Below, in pieces: positions 47,895-57,513 of a stretch of DNA of 64,000 nt. Position 1 is the stretch's first letter, and each line of letters starts with the position of its first letter. The notes beneath the pieces were generated by a model. It was given only the letters and a program-made list of their open reading frames with translations. It was not told the origin of the DNA and searched no databases. Origin of the DNA: JAXMBN01 sp046349875 (GTDB lineage Bacteria > Planctomycetota > Planctomycetia > Pirellulales > Pirellulaceae). A program made the translations under genes and the position numbers. The stretch spans positions 1-64,000 of the forward strand of contig JAXMBN010000003.1 of assembly GCA_046349875.1 (NCBI GenBank), in the 5' to 3' direction.

Positions 47895-50800
47895 TTAGTG
47901 TTCAAACTCTTTCATGTCGACTGGCTCGGCGTCGTGATCTTCTGGTTCGAACCACCGATAGATGGTGGGTATGACCAGTAACGTTAAAGCGGTCGAAGTG
48001 ATGAGACCGCCGATCACAACCGTCGCTAGGGGACGTTGTACTTCGGCGCCCGAACTACTCGATAGAGCCATCGGGATGAAACCAAGTGCTCCACACGATG
48101 CCGTCATGAGCACAGGGCGAAGTCGATCGAGAGCTCCTTGGACGACCGCTACTTTCGAGTTGTCGCCACTGTGGCGGAGATGCCGAACGTGTTCGATCAA
48201 AACCACACCATTCATAACAGCGATACCAAAGAGTGCGATGAAACCAACACCGGCAGATATCGAAAACGGCATGTCGCGCATCCAAAGGAACAAGATACCT
48301 CCCGTGGCAGCGATCGGAACGTTGAGATAGATGAGGAGTGCGAGTTTGACGGAGTTAAAGGTCATGTAGAGCAAAGCAAAAATCAGGAACAACGCGATCG
48401 GAACAGCGATCGCAAGTCGCTTGCTTGCTTCTTGAAGATTTTCAAATTGGCCGCCCCAGCGGAGTGTATAGCCAGTAGGAAGTTTGACTTGTGCATCCAC
48501 CACTTTCTGAGCTTCCGCAACGAACCCTGCAAGGTCGCGACCTCGAACATTGCATTGGACAAGCAGCCGGCGTCGTATCGCATCGCGACTTATTTCGACT
48601 GGCCCATCTTCGATACGGATGTCGGCAAGTTGCGATAAAGGTATTTGCCGACCTTGAGGATCTTCAACCTTGAGTTCCGTTAATCGTTCGGCATCGTGGC
48701 GCCATTCCGGTCGCAAGCGGACCTGCATTGGAAACCGCATCTGCCCCTCAAAAACTTGGCCGACCGGTTTTCCACCAATCGTGGCTACCGCATCGAGAAC
48801 ATCGCGGGTATTGATTCCATAGCGAGCCAGTTTGTCGCGTTTGACAAGAATGCGCATGTACGGCAAACCTGCAATCTGCTGTGCTTGAACATCGGCTGCT
48901 CCAGGAACTTGAGAAATTGATTTCACGAGTTCGTCGCCAGTGATCTTAAGTTGATCTAAGTCATCCCCGTAAAGGCTCAGGCCGATATCTGAGCGGACAC
49001 CTGCAACCAATTCCTGAACCCGCAACTCGATAGGCTGAGTAAAACTAAAGGCATTTCCAGGAACTTGTTCCTGCAGAGCATTTTGCATCTGTTCGATGAG
49101 ATTGGGTTTGGTTTGTTCGGCGGGCCATTCCGAATGGGGCTTCAAGCGAACGATGACATCGGTCTGATAAACACCCATGGGATCGTTTGCAATCTCGGGT
49201 CGCCCTGTTTTGCTAATGACCGTTTCTACTTCAGGAAAGGTCAAAAGGCATCTTTCGATTCGCTTGGTCATGTCGATCGAAGTTTCTAACGAGACGCTCG
49301 GCAATCGAGTGGCCTGAATGGCGATGTCCCCTTCATCGAGTTTCGGGACGAACTCGACTCCAAAGCGCGTCGCAATGAGAACGCTCAGCGAAAAGAGGAG
49401 TACCGATCCCATCAACATCGTGGCGGGACGAGCCATCGAAAAATCGAGCATGGGGCGATACATTTGCTTGATGTATCGAACGAGAAGTGTTTCGTGTTCG
49501 CGAATTTGGCGAGCAAGAAAGAGTGAGGCCATGACGGGCATCACTGTAATGGCGATGATGAGAGCCGACGAAAGCGCCGTCATGAACGTGAAGGCCATCG
49601 GACGAAACATCTTTCCTTCGATTCCCTGAAGGCTCAGGATCGGAAGGAATACGATGATGACGATTATTCCCGCAAACAAGATAGGCTTGCCGACCTCTTT
49701 GGCTGATTCGCGATAGACTCCAATGGGGACGTGGTCATTGGGATGATCCTTCAAGTAACGCGACGCACGACGAACGCAATTTTCTACCATCACGACCGCC
49801 CCGTCGACGATCACACCAAAGTCGACGGCTCCAAGACTCATCAGATTTGCAGAGACTCCCGCGTATCGCATGGCGATCAGGGCGCACATCGCCGATAGCG
49901 GTATCGCCGCAGCAACGATCAATCCCGCGCGAACGTCTCCTAAAAGCAAGAACAGCATGAGAATCACTAGGATAACGCCAAGTCCAATGTTCTCGCCTAC
50001 TGTGTGAATGGTCTTTTCTACAAGTTCGGTGCGGTCGTAAAACGTATCGATCTCGATTCCCTCAGGAAGCGACTTTTGAATCTCGGCGATCTTGTGTTTT
50101 ACATCTTCCACAACTTGACGCGAATTGCCTCCCATCAGCATCATGACCATGCCGATCACCGCTTCGCGATTTCCATCTCGCGTGACGGCACCTTGCCGCA
50201 ACATCGGGGCAAACTGAACATCGGCAACATCGCGAATCCGAATAGGTGTTCCCTTTCGGCTATCGATGATGATCGAACGAATATCCTCTAATGAGCTTAC
50301 GAGGCCCTCGCCACGAATCAATCGCTGTTCCGCTCCATGCGTGATATAGCCTCCTCCTGCGTTACCATTGTTCTCCTCAAGAGCGGTGAAGACTTGATTG
50401 AGGGCAATTCCAAAGCTCTGAAGTTTGGAAGGATCGACTTGGATTTCATAGGTTTTGAGTTCACCGCCAAACGTATTGACTTCGATAACGCCTGGCACGC
50501 TTCGAATCTGAAATGCAATTCGCCAGTCCAAGATCGTTCGAAGGTCGCTCAAAGAATGGTGATATCCCTCTTTGCATTTCACTTCGAATTGAAAGATCTC
50601 GCTCATCCCTGTAGCGATGGGGCCGAGTTCGGGCGTACCCATCCCTGGCGGAATCGATTCTCTGGCTTTGAGGAGTCGTTCATTGACGAGATTGCGGGCC
50701 CAATAGATATCCGTTCCGTCATGAAAGGCAACCGTCACGGCACTTAACCCAAAACGACTTACCGATCGAATCTCGTCGACATTCGGAACACCACTCATGG

Positions 50801-51014
50801 CGTTTTCGATTGGAAATGTGATGAACTGTTCCACCTCGACCGGGCCCAGTGCGGGAGAGTTGGTGAGAATTTGAACTTGAACATTCGTTAAGTCAGGTAC
50901 CGCGTCCAATGGAATCGAGGTGGCCGCTAATGCCCCCATCCCCAAAATTAGGACGGAGAGGAGCATCACGATAAAACGGTTCTGAAGAGACCATTCAATA
51001 ATGGGGTGTACCAT
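47895..51014 (-). CDS. CusA/CzcA-type heavy-metal RND efflux pump
   Basis: Inner membrane proton antiporter exporting metal cations from periplasm or cytosol. About 1039 residues from ATG 51014, which follows the adaptor stop by four bases with GTGAGGAG just upstream. Visible family features: DAVPDLTNVQVQI, SVSRFGLSAVTVAFHDGTDIYWARN, and TM4 GAVDFGVIVDGAVVMVENC with the D/D/E set typical of metal-type RND pumps. The pump lacks the GGVVGS-type drug-pump signatures. The exact metal (Cu, Ag, Zn, Co or Cd) cannot be told. No CzcC-like outer membrane gene follows. Confidence 0.92.
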   Translation of the reverse strand: MVHPIIEWSLQNRFIVMLLSVLILGMGALAATSIPLDAVPDLTNVQVQILTNSPALGPVEVEQFITFPIENAMSGVPNVDEIRSVSRFGLSAVTVAFHDGTDIYWARNLVNERLLKARESIPPGMGTPELGPIATGMSEIFQFEVKCKEGYHHSLSDLRTILDWRIAFQIRSVPGVIEVNTFGGELKTYEIQVDPSKLQSFGIALNQVFTALEENNGNAGGGYITHGAEQRLIRGEGLVSSLEDIRSIIIDSRKGTPIRIRDVADVQFAPMLRQGAVTRDGNREAVIGMVMMLMGGNSRQVVEDVKHKIAEIQKSLPEGIEIDTFYDRTELVEKTIHTVGENIGLGVILVILMLFLLLGDVRAGLIVAAAIPLSAMCALIAMRYAGVSANLMSLGAVDFGVIVDGAVVMVENCVRRASRYLKDHPNDHVPIGVYRESAKEVGKPILFAGIIVIIVFLPILSLQGIEGKMFRPMAFTFMTALSSALIIAITVMPVMASLFLARQIREHETLLVRYIKQMYRPMLDFSMARPATMLMGSVLLFSLSVLIATRFGVEFVPKLDEGDIAIQATRLPSVSLETSIDMTKRIERCLLTFPEVETVISKTGRPEIANDPMGVYQTDVIVRLKPHSEWPAEQTKPNLIEQMQNALQEQVPGNAFSFTQPIELRVQELVAGVRSDIGLSLYGDDLDQLKITGDELVKSISQVPGAADVQAQQIAGLPYMRILVKRDKLARYGINTRDVLDAVATIGGKPVGQVFEGQMRFPMQVRLRPEWRHDAERLTELKVEDPQGRQIPLSQLADIRIEDGPVEISRDAIRRRLLVQCNVRGRDLAGFVAEAQKVVDAQVKLPTGYTLRWGGQFENLQEASKRLAIAVPIALFLIFALLYMTFNSVKLALLIYLNVPIAATGGILFLWMRDMPFSISAGVGFIALFGIAVMNGVVLIEHVRHLRHSGDNSKVAVVQGALDRLRPVLMTASCGALGFIPMALSSSSGAEVQRPLATVVIGGLITSTALTLLVIPTIYRWFEPEDHDAEPVDMKEFEH

Positions 51015-51018
51015 GTGT

Positions 51019-52512
51019 TTACTCCTCACCCATGAGATCGGCCAGCATCTTTGACTTCAGGATGAAACCACCCTGCACGACGATGGGCGTTCCTTCTTCC
51101 AGTCCGCTCTCGATCACAATCGATTTTTCATTGGCGGCACCAAGTTTGACATCGCGACGAACAAAGCGATCTCCCTTCTCATGTACGAATACAAAGGAGG
51201 TGCCTTGGTGTTCAAGCACGGCCGAGTTAGGGACTTGAAGGACTTGACGCGAATTGTTGTCAGGTAGCTTTACTTGCACAAACATTCCGGGTTTCAGAAG
51301 GTGTGAGTCATTAGCAACCACGGCTCGCAACCCAATGGTACGAGTCGATTCATCCATGATTTCGCCGGTGTAAAAGACCTTGGCTTCAAAGTGACGTTCG
51401 GGCCAAGCTTCATTCGTTGCAAGTAGTGTTTTGCCTTGCAGTTGTCCTAGAAGCGGGACATGTTCTTCGTAGACATCCGCCGTAATCCAAACGGTTGAGA
51501 GATCGGCAATGCTGAATATGAGATCGGTTGTTCGTACTTGCTCGCGAAGTGCAATGTCCTTGCTGATAACCGTTCCTTCAAAGGGTGCTCGGATCCAATA
51601 ATTGGATATGGCCTCGCCTTGTTTGACAGGGTCGATGGCATGGATATCGTCTTCGCTGCAACCTAAGATGCGTAGATTGGTCGATGCAACAGCCACTCGC
51701 GTTTCTGCTTCTTTGGTAGCTTGGCTTGCCAATAATTGGGAAGTGGTCAACTCATATTCGATCTGCTCTAGTCGCGATTGGAATGTTGCTTGATCGGCAT
51801 TGAGGTTTGAACGAGCAGCCAAGAGTTGCTTTGCAGAAATAGCACCACTCTCCGAAACTTCTTCCAATCGTTGAACATCTGCTTGCGACTTTAGAAAGTT
51901 GGAATACCCCAGCAGTAATCGTTCACGAAAGTCTCCCATACCTCGACTTCGAAATCGTGTCTCGATCTCCAGGATGGGTTCGTTCTTGCGCAAGGCCACC
52001 AGGAGCTCTCGTGTGTTCTTGGCGATCTCTGCTTGTAAGCGATCTTTGAGTTGAGCCATTTCCCATTCGAGCTTCGCTTGATAATGTTCCAGCTTGGCTT
52101 TACCAATTTCTCGGCTGTGGATCACCACCAAGGGATCGTTGGCTAGTACCGTTTGTCCTAGTTGAGCTGTAACGGAGTTCACGGTTCCTTCTACGGTTGG
52201 ATAGATGTGGGCGATCCGATCTTCGTTCAATGAGACCTTTCCAGTGAGACGGATCATCTTGGAGAACGGTGCCGTTTCGGCCTTGGCAATCTGGATTCCG
52301 GATGATTCCCATTGCGATTCGGGGAGTTGAGCGCCCTGTGCCGAAGTCATTTCTTTAGGGACATCGGTATCGTGACTTTCTTTTTGAGTCGTCGGCGACG
52401 GCTGAGAACGTCCCCAATACATGCCGGCTATCCCAGCCAAGGGAATGCCGAGTACAGCAATCCACGTCCAAGCATTTTGAATGCGGAAGAATCGAGTCGA
52501 ACTTTGGCTCAT
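51019..52512 (-). CDS. CusB/CzcB-type metal efflux adaptor
   Basis: Periplasmic adaptor of 497 residues. ATG 52512 (MSQSSTRFFRIQN) gives an N-terminal membrane helix (WIAVLGIPLAGIAGMYW). Then come the barrel-sandwich half (LTGKVSLNEDRIAHIYPTVE), a long coiled-coil hairpin (about 150-280), the second half (WIRAPFEGTVISKDIALRE) and the beta-barrel region TVWITADVYEEHVPLLG. Metal-RND adaptors such as CusB also bind metal themselves. It directly precedes the pump gene. Confidence 0.9.
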   Translation of the reverse strand: MSQSSTRFFRIQNAWTWIAVLGIPLAGIAGMYWGRSQPSPTTQKESHDTDVPKEMTSAQGAQLPESQWESSGIQIAKAETAPFSKMIRLTGKVSLNEDRIAHIYPTVEGTVNSVTAQLGQTVLANDPLVVIHSREIGKAKLEHYQAKLEWEMAQLKDRLQAEIAKNTRELLVALRKNEPILEIETRFRSRGMGDFRERLLLGYSNFLKSQADVQRLEEVSESGAISAKQLLAARSNLNADQATFQSRLEQIEYELTTSQLLASQATKEAETRVAVASTNLRILGCSEDDIHAIDPVKQGEAISNYWIRAPFEGTVISKDIALREQVRTTDLIFSIADLSTVWITADVYEEHVPLLGQLQGKTLLATNEAWPERHFEAKVFYTGEIMDESTRTIGLRAVVANDSHLLKPGMFVQVKLPDNNSRQVLQVPNSAVLEHQGTSFVFVHEKGDRFVRRDVKLGAANEKSIVIESGLEEGTPIVVQGGFILKSKMLADLMGEE

Positions 52513-52649
52513 GATGAACCCCATGCCAATTGGATAGTTATGAAATGCTGATGCTGAGGAACGAAAAAAGAATGCTTTGGGAATGCATCACCTAAAAGGC
52601 GCAATCTCAAGAGCTGAAAATGTTTCGGGAAGAGACCCGGAAAGAAGGC

Positions 52650-53087
52650 TCAGCAGCGGAAGACGCAAAGCTGGCTTTGAGAAAGATCGAGTGGAAATGC
52701 GCTTTCTTCAGAAGCATTGGGTACTTGCCATGCAACACTCACTTCCTGGCGAAGGAACCAAGGATCACAGCATACGAGATCGAGAAATGCCATCTCCACC
52801 TGAAGATCGGCAGAAGTGAATTGCCAATGAGGGTCGACCCAACCTTTAAGACCGATACCATCGTTGGTTTCAGGGGTCAGCAACCAGTGAATATGCCATG
52901 CCGTAGGATCGGGAATCTCGCAGCTATGATGGCGATCGAAGTGGCTTGCCAAAGAAGCGGAAGACACTTTGGACGCTAGTAGCTGGGAATGGGAATGGAC
53001 CACCGGTAAAGGACCGGGCCACGCTGCAATCAATAGCAACCAGCAAAGTAGATTGCGGAGTAGCGAAGGTCGGCTTTGGGCTAACAT
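52650..53087 (-). CDS. Small secreted His-containing protein upstream of the metal pump
   Basis: 145 residues, signal peptide LLRNLLCWLLLIAAWPGPLPVVHSH. The mature part has several His and Cys (SHFDRHHSCEIPDP, WHIHWLL, VCCDPWF) that could bind metal. No family recognised. It precedes the adaptor gene by about 140 bases on the same strand and may be part of the metal efflux operon. A metal chaperone or sensor role is only an inference. Confidence 0.6.
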   Translation of the reverse strand: MLAQSRPSLLRNLLCWLLLIAAWPGPLPVVHSHSQLLASKVSSASLASHFDRHHSCEIPDPTAWHIHWLLTPETNDGIGLKGWVDPHWQFTSADLQVEMAFLDLVCCDPWFLRQEVSVAWQVPNASEESAFPLDLSQSQLCVFRC

Positions 53088-53221
53088 CGTTCTTCCTTAA
53101 TCTACAAATAGTGAAACACGCTTAACTTCAAGCGTAGTTTTCTTGAGACATCAAGTCAACTTAACTCGAAGGAGTTAAAGCTGATTGTGAGATAAACCAA
53201 GGGATGCTGTCAAAACTCCAT

Positions 53222-53764
53222 TCATCCTAGGGATTGTTCTATCGCAGGAATGATCTTTTGCGGCTTGGTTAAGGGACTGAAACGCGCCACCACCCTTCCC
53301 TCTCGATCGATCACGAACTTGGTAAAGTTCCAACCAATTCGTCCCAATCCGAGAAGTCCTGGCTTTTGTTGCTTGAGAAACCGAAAAATCGGATGGGTCG
53401 ACGGTCCATTGACACAGATCTTGGAAAAGATGGGGAACGAGACGTCGTAGCGGAGCTTACAAAAGGAACCGATTGCCCCATTATCTCCCGGTTCTTGCCA
53501 CATAAATTGATTGCAAGGAAACCCAAGGACCACGAAGCCTCGATCTTTGTACTCGCGGTAGATTGCTTCCAATGAAGCATACTGAGGCGTGAATCCACAT
53601 TTGCTGGCAACGTTGACAACCAGCACGACCTTGCCTCGGTAGTCTTCCATGGAAACGGTCTTTCCATCCAAGGTAATCGCATCCAAGCGATAAAACGGGG
53701 ACTCGCTACTATGCAAATTGGCTTGGGGCTTCATGTTCATACCGGGGTAAATCGATTGGTCCAA
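53222..53764 (-). CDS. Glutathione peroxidase family protein
   Basis: Thiol peroxidase of 180 residues. The tetrad of the family is present: Cys56 in NVASKCGFTPQY, Gln90 in FMWQEPG, Trp145 and Asn146 in GWNFTKF. GFPCNQF holds a second Cys (C84), so a thioredoxin-dependent mechanism as in many bacterial members is likely. TTG 53764 opens the frame; ATG 53740 or 53734 (MNMKPQ, MKPQANLH) are alternatives and may be truer. No signal peptide. Stands alone. Confidence 0.9.
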   Translation of the reverse strand: MDQSIYPGMNMKPQANLHSSESPFYRLDAITLDGKTVSMEDYRGKVVLVVNVASKCGFTPQYASLEAIYREYKDRGFVVLGFPCNQFMWQEPGDNGAIGSFCKLRYDVSFPIFSKICVNGPSTHPIFRFLKQQKPGLLGLGRIGWNFTKFVIDREGRVVARFSPLTKPQKIIPAIEQSLG

Positions 53765-53838
53765 GACGATTAGCTATGCAGGTACCATAGAACGATAGCC
53801 AAGTCTGCAAAGGTGAGAAGGCGATACTCCAATAAAAA

Positions 53839-53859
53839 AAGCCGGAAGAACTCCGGCTT
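53839..53859 (-). terminator. Intrinsic terminator of the RDD-family gene
   Basis: On the minus strand AAGCCGGAG / TTCCGGCTT forms an eight-to-nine-pair stem followed directly by TTTTTTATT, about 20 bases after the RDD gene stop. Confidence 0.85.
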
Positions 53860-53879
53860 CGAGGAATCCAAATGGAAGT

Positions 53880-54434
53880 CTATTTGCCAACGACGGATCG
53901 TCCTTCGCGGAACATGACCACCTTCGTTCCTGCAAGGAGATCATGAAGGCAGCGGCGATCAGGCGTGAAGATCATGAGGATATCGATGAGCACAATCGGT
54001 AGAAGGATCATGTCATCCAACGGTCCTGGGATGATTGCGCAAACGATGACGATGGGAAGCGACCAAAGATAACGCAATACGTAAACATGAAGCGGGGGTG
54101 GGATTTGTCCGGTCTTGGCATCGACGATTTGAATTTTCGTCAGCATCTTTCCAATCGTTTGGCCACGGCTAAACAAAAACATGCCGTGCAAAACGAGAAA
54201 GAAAACCATTCCAATCACGTTCATGATTAAGTTCTCGACTACCCCTGCCGAGCCTTCCCGTGCCCGCTCTGTAAATCCAGTCAAAAGCTGAATGGGGAAA
54301 ACCACTGCCATCACAAGAAAGCCGTCGACGAGAGCAGAAGCAAAACGCGTGAACCGACCAGCGAGTGCATCGGTGGTGTCAGGGCCGATAACTTGGGGTT
54401 CCGCTACTGGTGATTGATAAGGGTTTTGCGACAC
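53880..54434 (-). CDS. RDD family membrane protein
   Basis: 184 residues with about four hydrophobic segments. RDD-type features: AGRFTRFASALVDGFLVM (R and D), FLFSRGQTIGKMLTKIQIVDAKTG and a late RRCLHDLLAGTKVV. Members are small inner membrane proteins, some linked to ion or sodium transport, but the function here is unknown. The N-terminus is short and Pro/Gln-rich (MSQNPYQSPVAEP). It lies downstream of tadA on the same strand. Confidence 0.85.
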   Translation of the reverse strand: MSQNPYQSPVAEPQVIGPDTTDALAGRFTRFASALVDGFLVMAVVFPIQLLTGFTERAREGSAGVVENLIMNVIGMVFFLVLHGMFLFSRGQTIGKMLTKIQIVDAKTGQIPPPLHVYVLRYLWSLPIVIVCAIIPGPLDDMILLPIVLIDILMIFTPDRRCLHDLLAGTKVVMFREGRSVVGK

Positions 54435-54510
54435 AGCTCGCCTCCGTTTGGGGTGTGTAAATCAAAGCGAGCATTGTAGTGGCTGAGTAGGAGGGGGCAA
54501 CAATAGGGGG

Positions 54511-55031
54511 TTATTTCTTTCCTAGTCGGCGTTTCGCGGCAAAAAACTCGCTTAGGATCCTCCCGGTTTCGAGCGCCAATACACCTGGAGTTACTTGGAC
54601 CTGATGGTTAAGTCGGGGGTCACGTAGAAGCTGATAAAGCGAATCGACGGCGCCCGCTTTGGGGTCTGTTGCACCATACACGAGCCGTGGGATGCGCGAT
54701 TGAAGGATCGCGCCTGCACACATCGGGCAAGGTTCAAGCGTGACATAGAGGGTGCAATCTTCAAGTCGCCAGGATTGCAGCTCGGAGGCCGCTTGTGTGA
54801 TCGCGACCATTTCCGCATGAGCGGTTGGATCGTTGAGTTGCTCGCGTTGATTCCAGGCGCTCGCAATAATTCTTCCGCGATACGTGATGAGTGCCCCACC
54901 GGCACTTCGTCCTCTACAACGGCTTGATGTGCAAGTTGCAAAGCGCGCCGCATGAAATGCTCATCCGAAAATGCTTCCTCAATCTCTGGAAAATTCTCGT
55001 CCAAGCCGAACGGATCGAATTCAGTGCTCAT
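54511..55031 (-). CDS. tadA: tRNA adenosine(34) deaminase TadA, with one apparent frameshift
   Basis: Converts A34 to inosine in the anticodon of tRNA-Arg. The N-terminal part (ATG 55031, MSTEFDPFGLDENF, then HFMRRALQLAHQAVVEDEVPVG) and the rest (LITYRGRIIASAWNQRE, PTAHAEMVAI with the catalytic H and E, TLEPCPMCAGAI with the zinc Cys pair) lie in different frames. One G missing in the GGGG run (plus-strand CCCC 54894-54897) restores a continuous protein of normal length. Because tadA is usually essential, a base-calling error is the simplest explanation, though a second copy or a true loss is possible. Confidence 0.85.
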
Positions 55032-55065
55032 GGTCGCTTCGAGTCTCATCCCGTTGGGGCAATCT

Positions 55066-55743
55066 CTATTTGACGAGGCGATACTCGAAGTCTTTGACCG
55101 CTACCTTCGACGAAAAAACGCAATAGCCAAACGGACGATTGATCCGCACTTCGCCACGTACGGTAAACGATTTACCTTCACGAGGTAGATCGATCACTTC
55201 TTTTCCATCAATCCAAACTTGAATGGTCTTTGGTGTTACCTTCACAACAAAAGAATACCACTGATTGTTCTTTACATCGAGAAACTGGGTCGTTTGATTT
55301 TCCGAAGCGTCATTTCCATCGATGCTGCTAATCCCAACGAGTCCGCCACCCCAACCACCACAGATAAATGAACAATGTTCATCGCCAACGGGAAACGTTA
55401 AACCAGCGAGAAAATCCGAGCCTTCGATCCGTTTGGCCTTCCAACGGACTTCGAAATTCTCTTTGGGAAACTCTTTCTTATAAGTGATCCCCGTCAGCGG
55501 CATACCACTATCAAAAATGAGTTCGCCGTTCTCGGCAACGGATACGTTTCCCTCACCGCCATAATTTGATTTTTCCCAACCCTCTAGAGACTTGGCAACA
55601 ATGAGGCTTTTCCAACCTTCTTCCTTGCTAGCGTTTGGCTCTTTGGGTGCATTGGTAGTTTTTTTCTCTTGAGCCAAAACCGTTGTCGAAGCTAGCAAAC
55701 ACCAAGCTGCGAGCAATAGATAGGAGAAGTAGCTTCGAGACAT
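55066..55743 (-). CDS. Secreted DUF1080 (3-keto-disaccharide hydrolase-like) protein
   Basis: 225 residues. Signal peptide ending at TTVLAQ. The mature part is a single beta-sandwich of the DUF1080/concanavalin-like type with EVRWKAKRIEGSDFLAGL, IDGNDASENQT and WYSFVVKVTPKTIQVWIDGKEV. Family members are abundant in planctomycetes and some hydrolyse 3-keto-sugars; no catalytic residues can be confirmed here. It lies 34 bases upstream of tadA on the same strand. Confidence 0.8.
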   Translation of the reverse strand: MSRSYFSYLLLAAWCLLASTTVLAQEKKTTNAPKEPNASKEEGWKSLIVAKSLEGWEKSNYGGEGNVSVAENGELIFDSGMPLTGITYKKEFPKENFEVRWKAKRIEGSDFLAGLTFPVGDEHCSFICGGWGGGLVGISSIDGNDASENQTTQFLDVKNNQWYSFVVKVTPKTIQVWIDGKEVIDLPREGKSFTVRGEVRINRPFGYCVFSSKVAVKDFEYRLVK

Positions 55744-56021
55744 CTCGAATTCCTTTAGGTTGGTTAGGTGGGGTGGAATAACTAATTTAGGCTACCATCC
55801 CAAGGCTGCTCATGGAATAGGCCGTTGTAATCGAACTTTCCGTTACAGATGGAAGATTCGTTGAATTCGGCCTAAGTGGAATTCCGATACCCAAGTTTGA
55901 GTAGTTCTGGCCGGAATATTTTACCCGGTCCCTTCAATAGGTATGAACCCACTCTCAGCTTCCTCTATCTTTCGACCCAATCGTGCGTGTTGGGGGAAGA
56001 TGAGGAGAATTCGAGGCGAAC

Positions 56022-57440
56022 ATGTCACGCGAGAATCGCAAATCACAGAAACAATCGTCCCCCGCGCGACGTTGGTTGGCTGCATGCTCGATGCTCGCAA
56101 CGTTTGGTGCTGTCATTTGGTGGATGCACACGTCCCCATCCCATGATGTCGCAAATAAGGCAATAGATTCCTCCGCAATCGCTGTACCCCATCCTTTGAT
56201 GGAAACGCGATCGCTCAATGACAATGACACGATTTCGAACGTTTCTCCTTTAGGGCTTTTAGAGAAGCAAACAGGCTTAGTGAGTTTTGGAGACAATGCC
56301 TTAGCATTGCCAGCTGCATTACCTAATGCCGGCAGTGCAGAATCAGCTGGAAACGTACCAACGCTTCCTTTAGCTTTGCCGCAAGCTCCGGAATTTGCGC
56401 AGGCTCCTCCAGTGCCCCCATCATTCGTAATGCCGATGGCGGGTGATATATCCTTGCCGACACTTCCACCACCTTTGCCAACTGTTGAAGGCATTGCACC
56501 AAGCTCGGGGATGGCTTTGCCAGCTCCTCTCGCGCAAGAGAACAGCTTTGCTCGAACCGAACCAATGGAATCATCTTCAGCATTTGCGAATGTTCCAAAT
56601 GCAGTACCTTCTGTTCACGCAATTCGCACGAATGCAGTTGCAGTCAGGTTTGGAAGCGCTGCGGCCGAGCCTCCGGCACCTGCAATCAATCAAGAAGTCG
56701 TTGCACCAAGCCGTACACCGGAGATCGTAAAGATGCGACCGATGACAATCGGTACAACGCGGCCATCTTCAGCCAGTGTTCCAATGTCTTCAGAGACCAA
56801 TACGGAATCTCAACCACCAGCGGCCCTGATTCCAATGGCGGTTACGTTGAATGCTCCCACAAATGCAAAATTGAGCGATGAGATTTCCGATGGGGTACCG
56901 CAAGAAGTTGCCGTGTCGCGTAGTTTCAAAGATGAAGACATCGCATTGAATGAAATTCCGGCCGCCCCGCTTCCACAAAACTTTGTGAGTCATGCGATTG
57001 AAACAGAGTTGGCTCCAATGGAAGGTCCTTTGGTAGTAGCACCACCACTCTTGGATGTGATCGATGGTAACCAGCCCAAGGTTGATACCTTTACAATCTC
57101 ACAACCTGTCGAGAATCCACCAGCGACCAACATCGTTCCATCAAATCCGCCTGCACCACAAACAGCGTCTGAGTCAACAAGCCGAGTTCCAGCACGTATG
57201 GTTTCGACTCAGCTTCCCGCTAAAAATGTTAAGTCTGGAATGGCGGATGATCAGGAATTGCAAAAGCAACTACAACGACTCGTACCCAATGGTCGGATCG
57301 AACTCAGTCGGAACGCCAAAGGTGCCATCATCGTGCGCGGGACAGTACCCGATGACGATGCGGCTCGAGAAGTCATGAGTCTTGTGCGGCAAAAACATTT
57401 AGTTCCCGTACAAGACCGGTTAGTGGTTCAAGATCGATAA
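56022..57440 (+). CDS. Membrane-anchored Pro/Ala-rich protein with a C-terminal BON-like domain
   Basis: 472 residues. One membrane helix at 17-35 (WLAACSMLATFGAVIWWM) after a basic N-terminus, then about 370 residues rich in Pro, Ala, Ser and Val without clear fold. The last 65 residues (ELQKQLQRLVPNGRIELSRN, then IIVRGTVPDDDAAREV) look like a BON-type domain, which in other proteins contacts membranes or the cell wall. It precedes the BBP7 gene by about 70 bases in the same direction. Confidence 0.6.
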   Translation: MSRENRKSQKQSSPARRWLAACSMLATFGAVIWWMHTSPSHDVANKAIDSSAIAVPHPLMETRSLNDNDTISNVSPLGLLEKQTGLVSFGDNALALPAALPNAGSAESAGNVPTLPLALPQAPEFAQAPPVPPSFVMPMAGDISLPTLPPPLPTVEGIAPSSGMALPAPLAQENSFARTEPMESSSAFANVPNAVPSVHAIRTNAVAVRFGSAAAEPPAPAINQEVVAPSRTPEIVKMRPMTIGTTRPSSASVPMSSETNTESQPPAALIPMAVTLNAPTNAKLSDEISDGVPQEVAVSRSFKDEDIALNEIPAAPLPQNFVSHAIETELAPMEGPLVVAPPLLDVIDGNQPKVDTFTISQPVENPPATNIVPSNPPAPQTASESTSRVPARMVSTQLPAKNVKSGMADDQELQKQLQRLVPNGRIELSRNAKGAIIVRGTVPDDDAAREVMSLVRQKHLVPVQDRLVVQDR

Positions 57441-57513
57441 GAATGCCATGGCCGTTGCAGGCTTGGAGCTTGCATCGGTAATTGAGAGGATATCTCTGTT
57501 CAGAGTAGGGCAA

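Noticed and set aside
52577..52979. Open frames on the plus strand opposite the secreted His-rich protein
   Set aside because: No ribosome site or similarity; shadow of the minus-strand gene.
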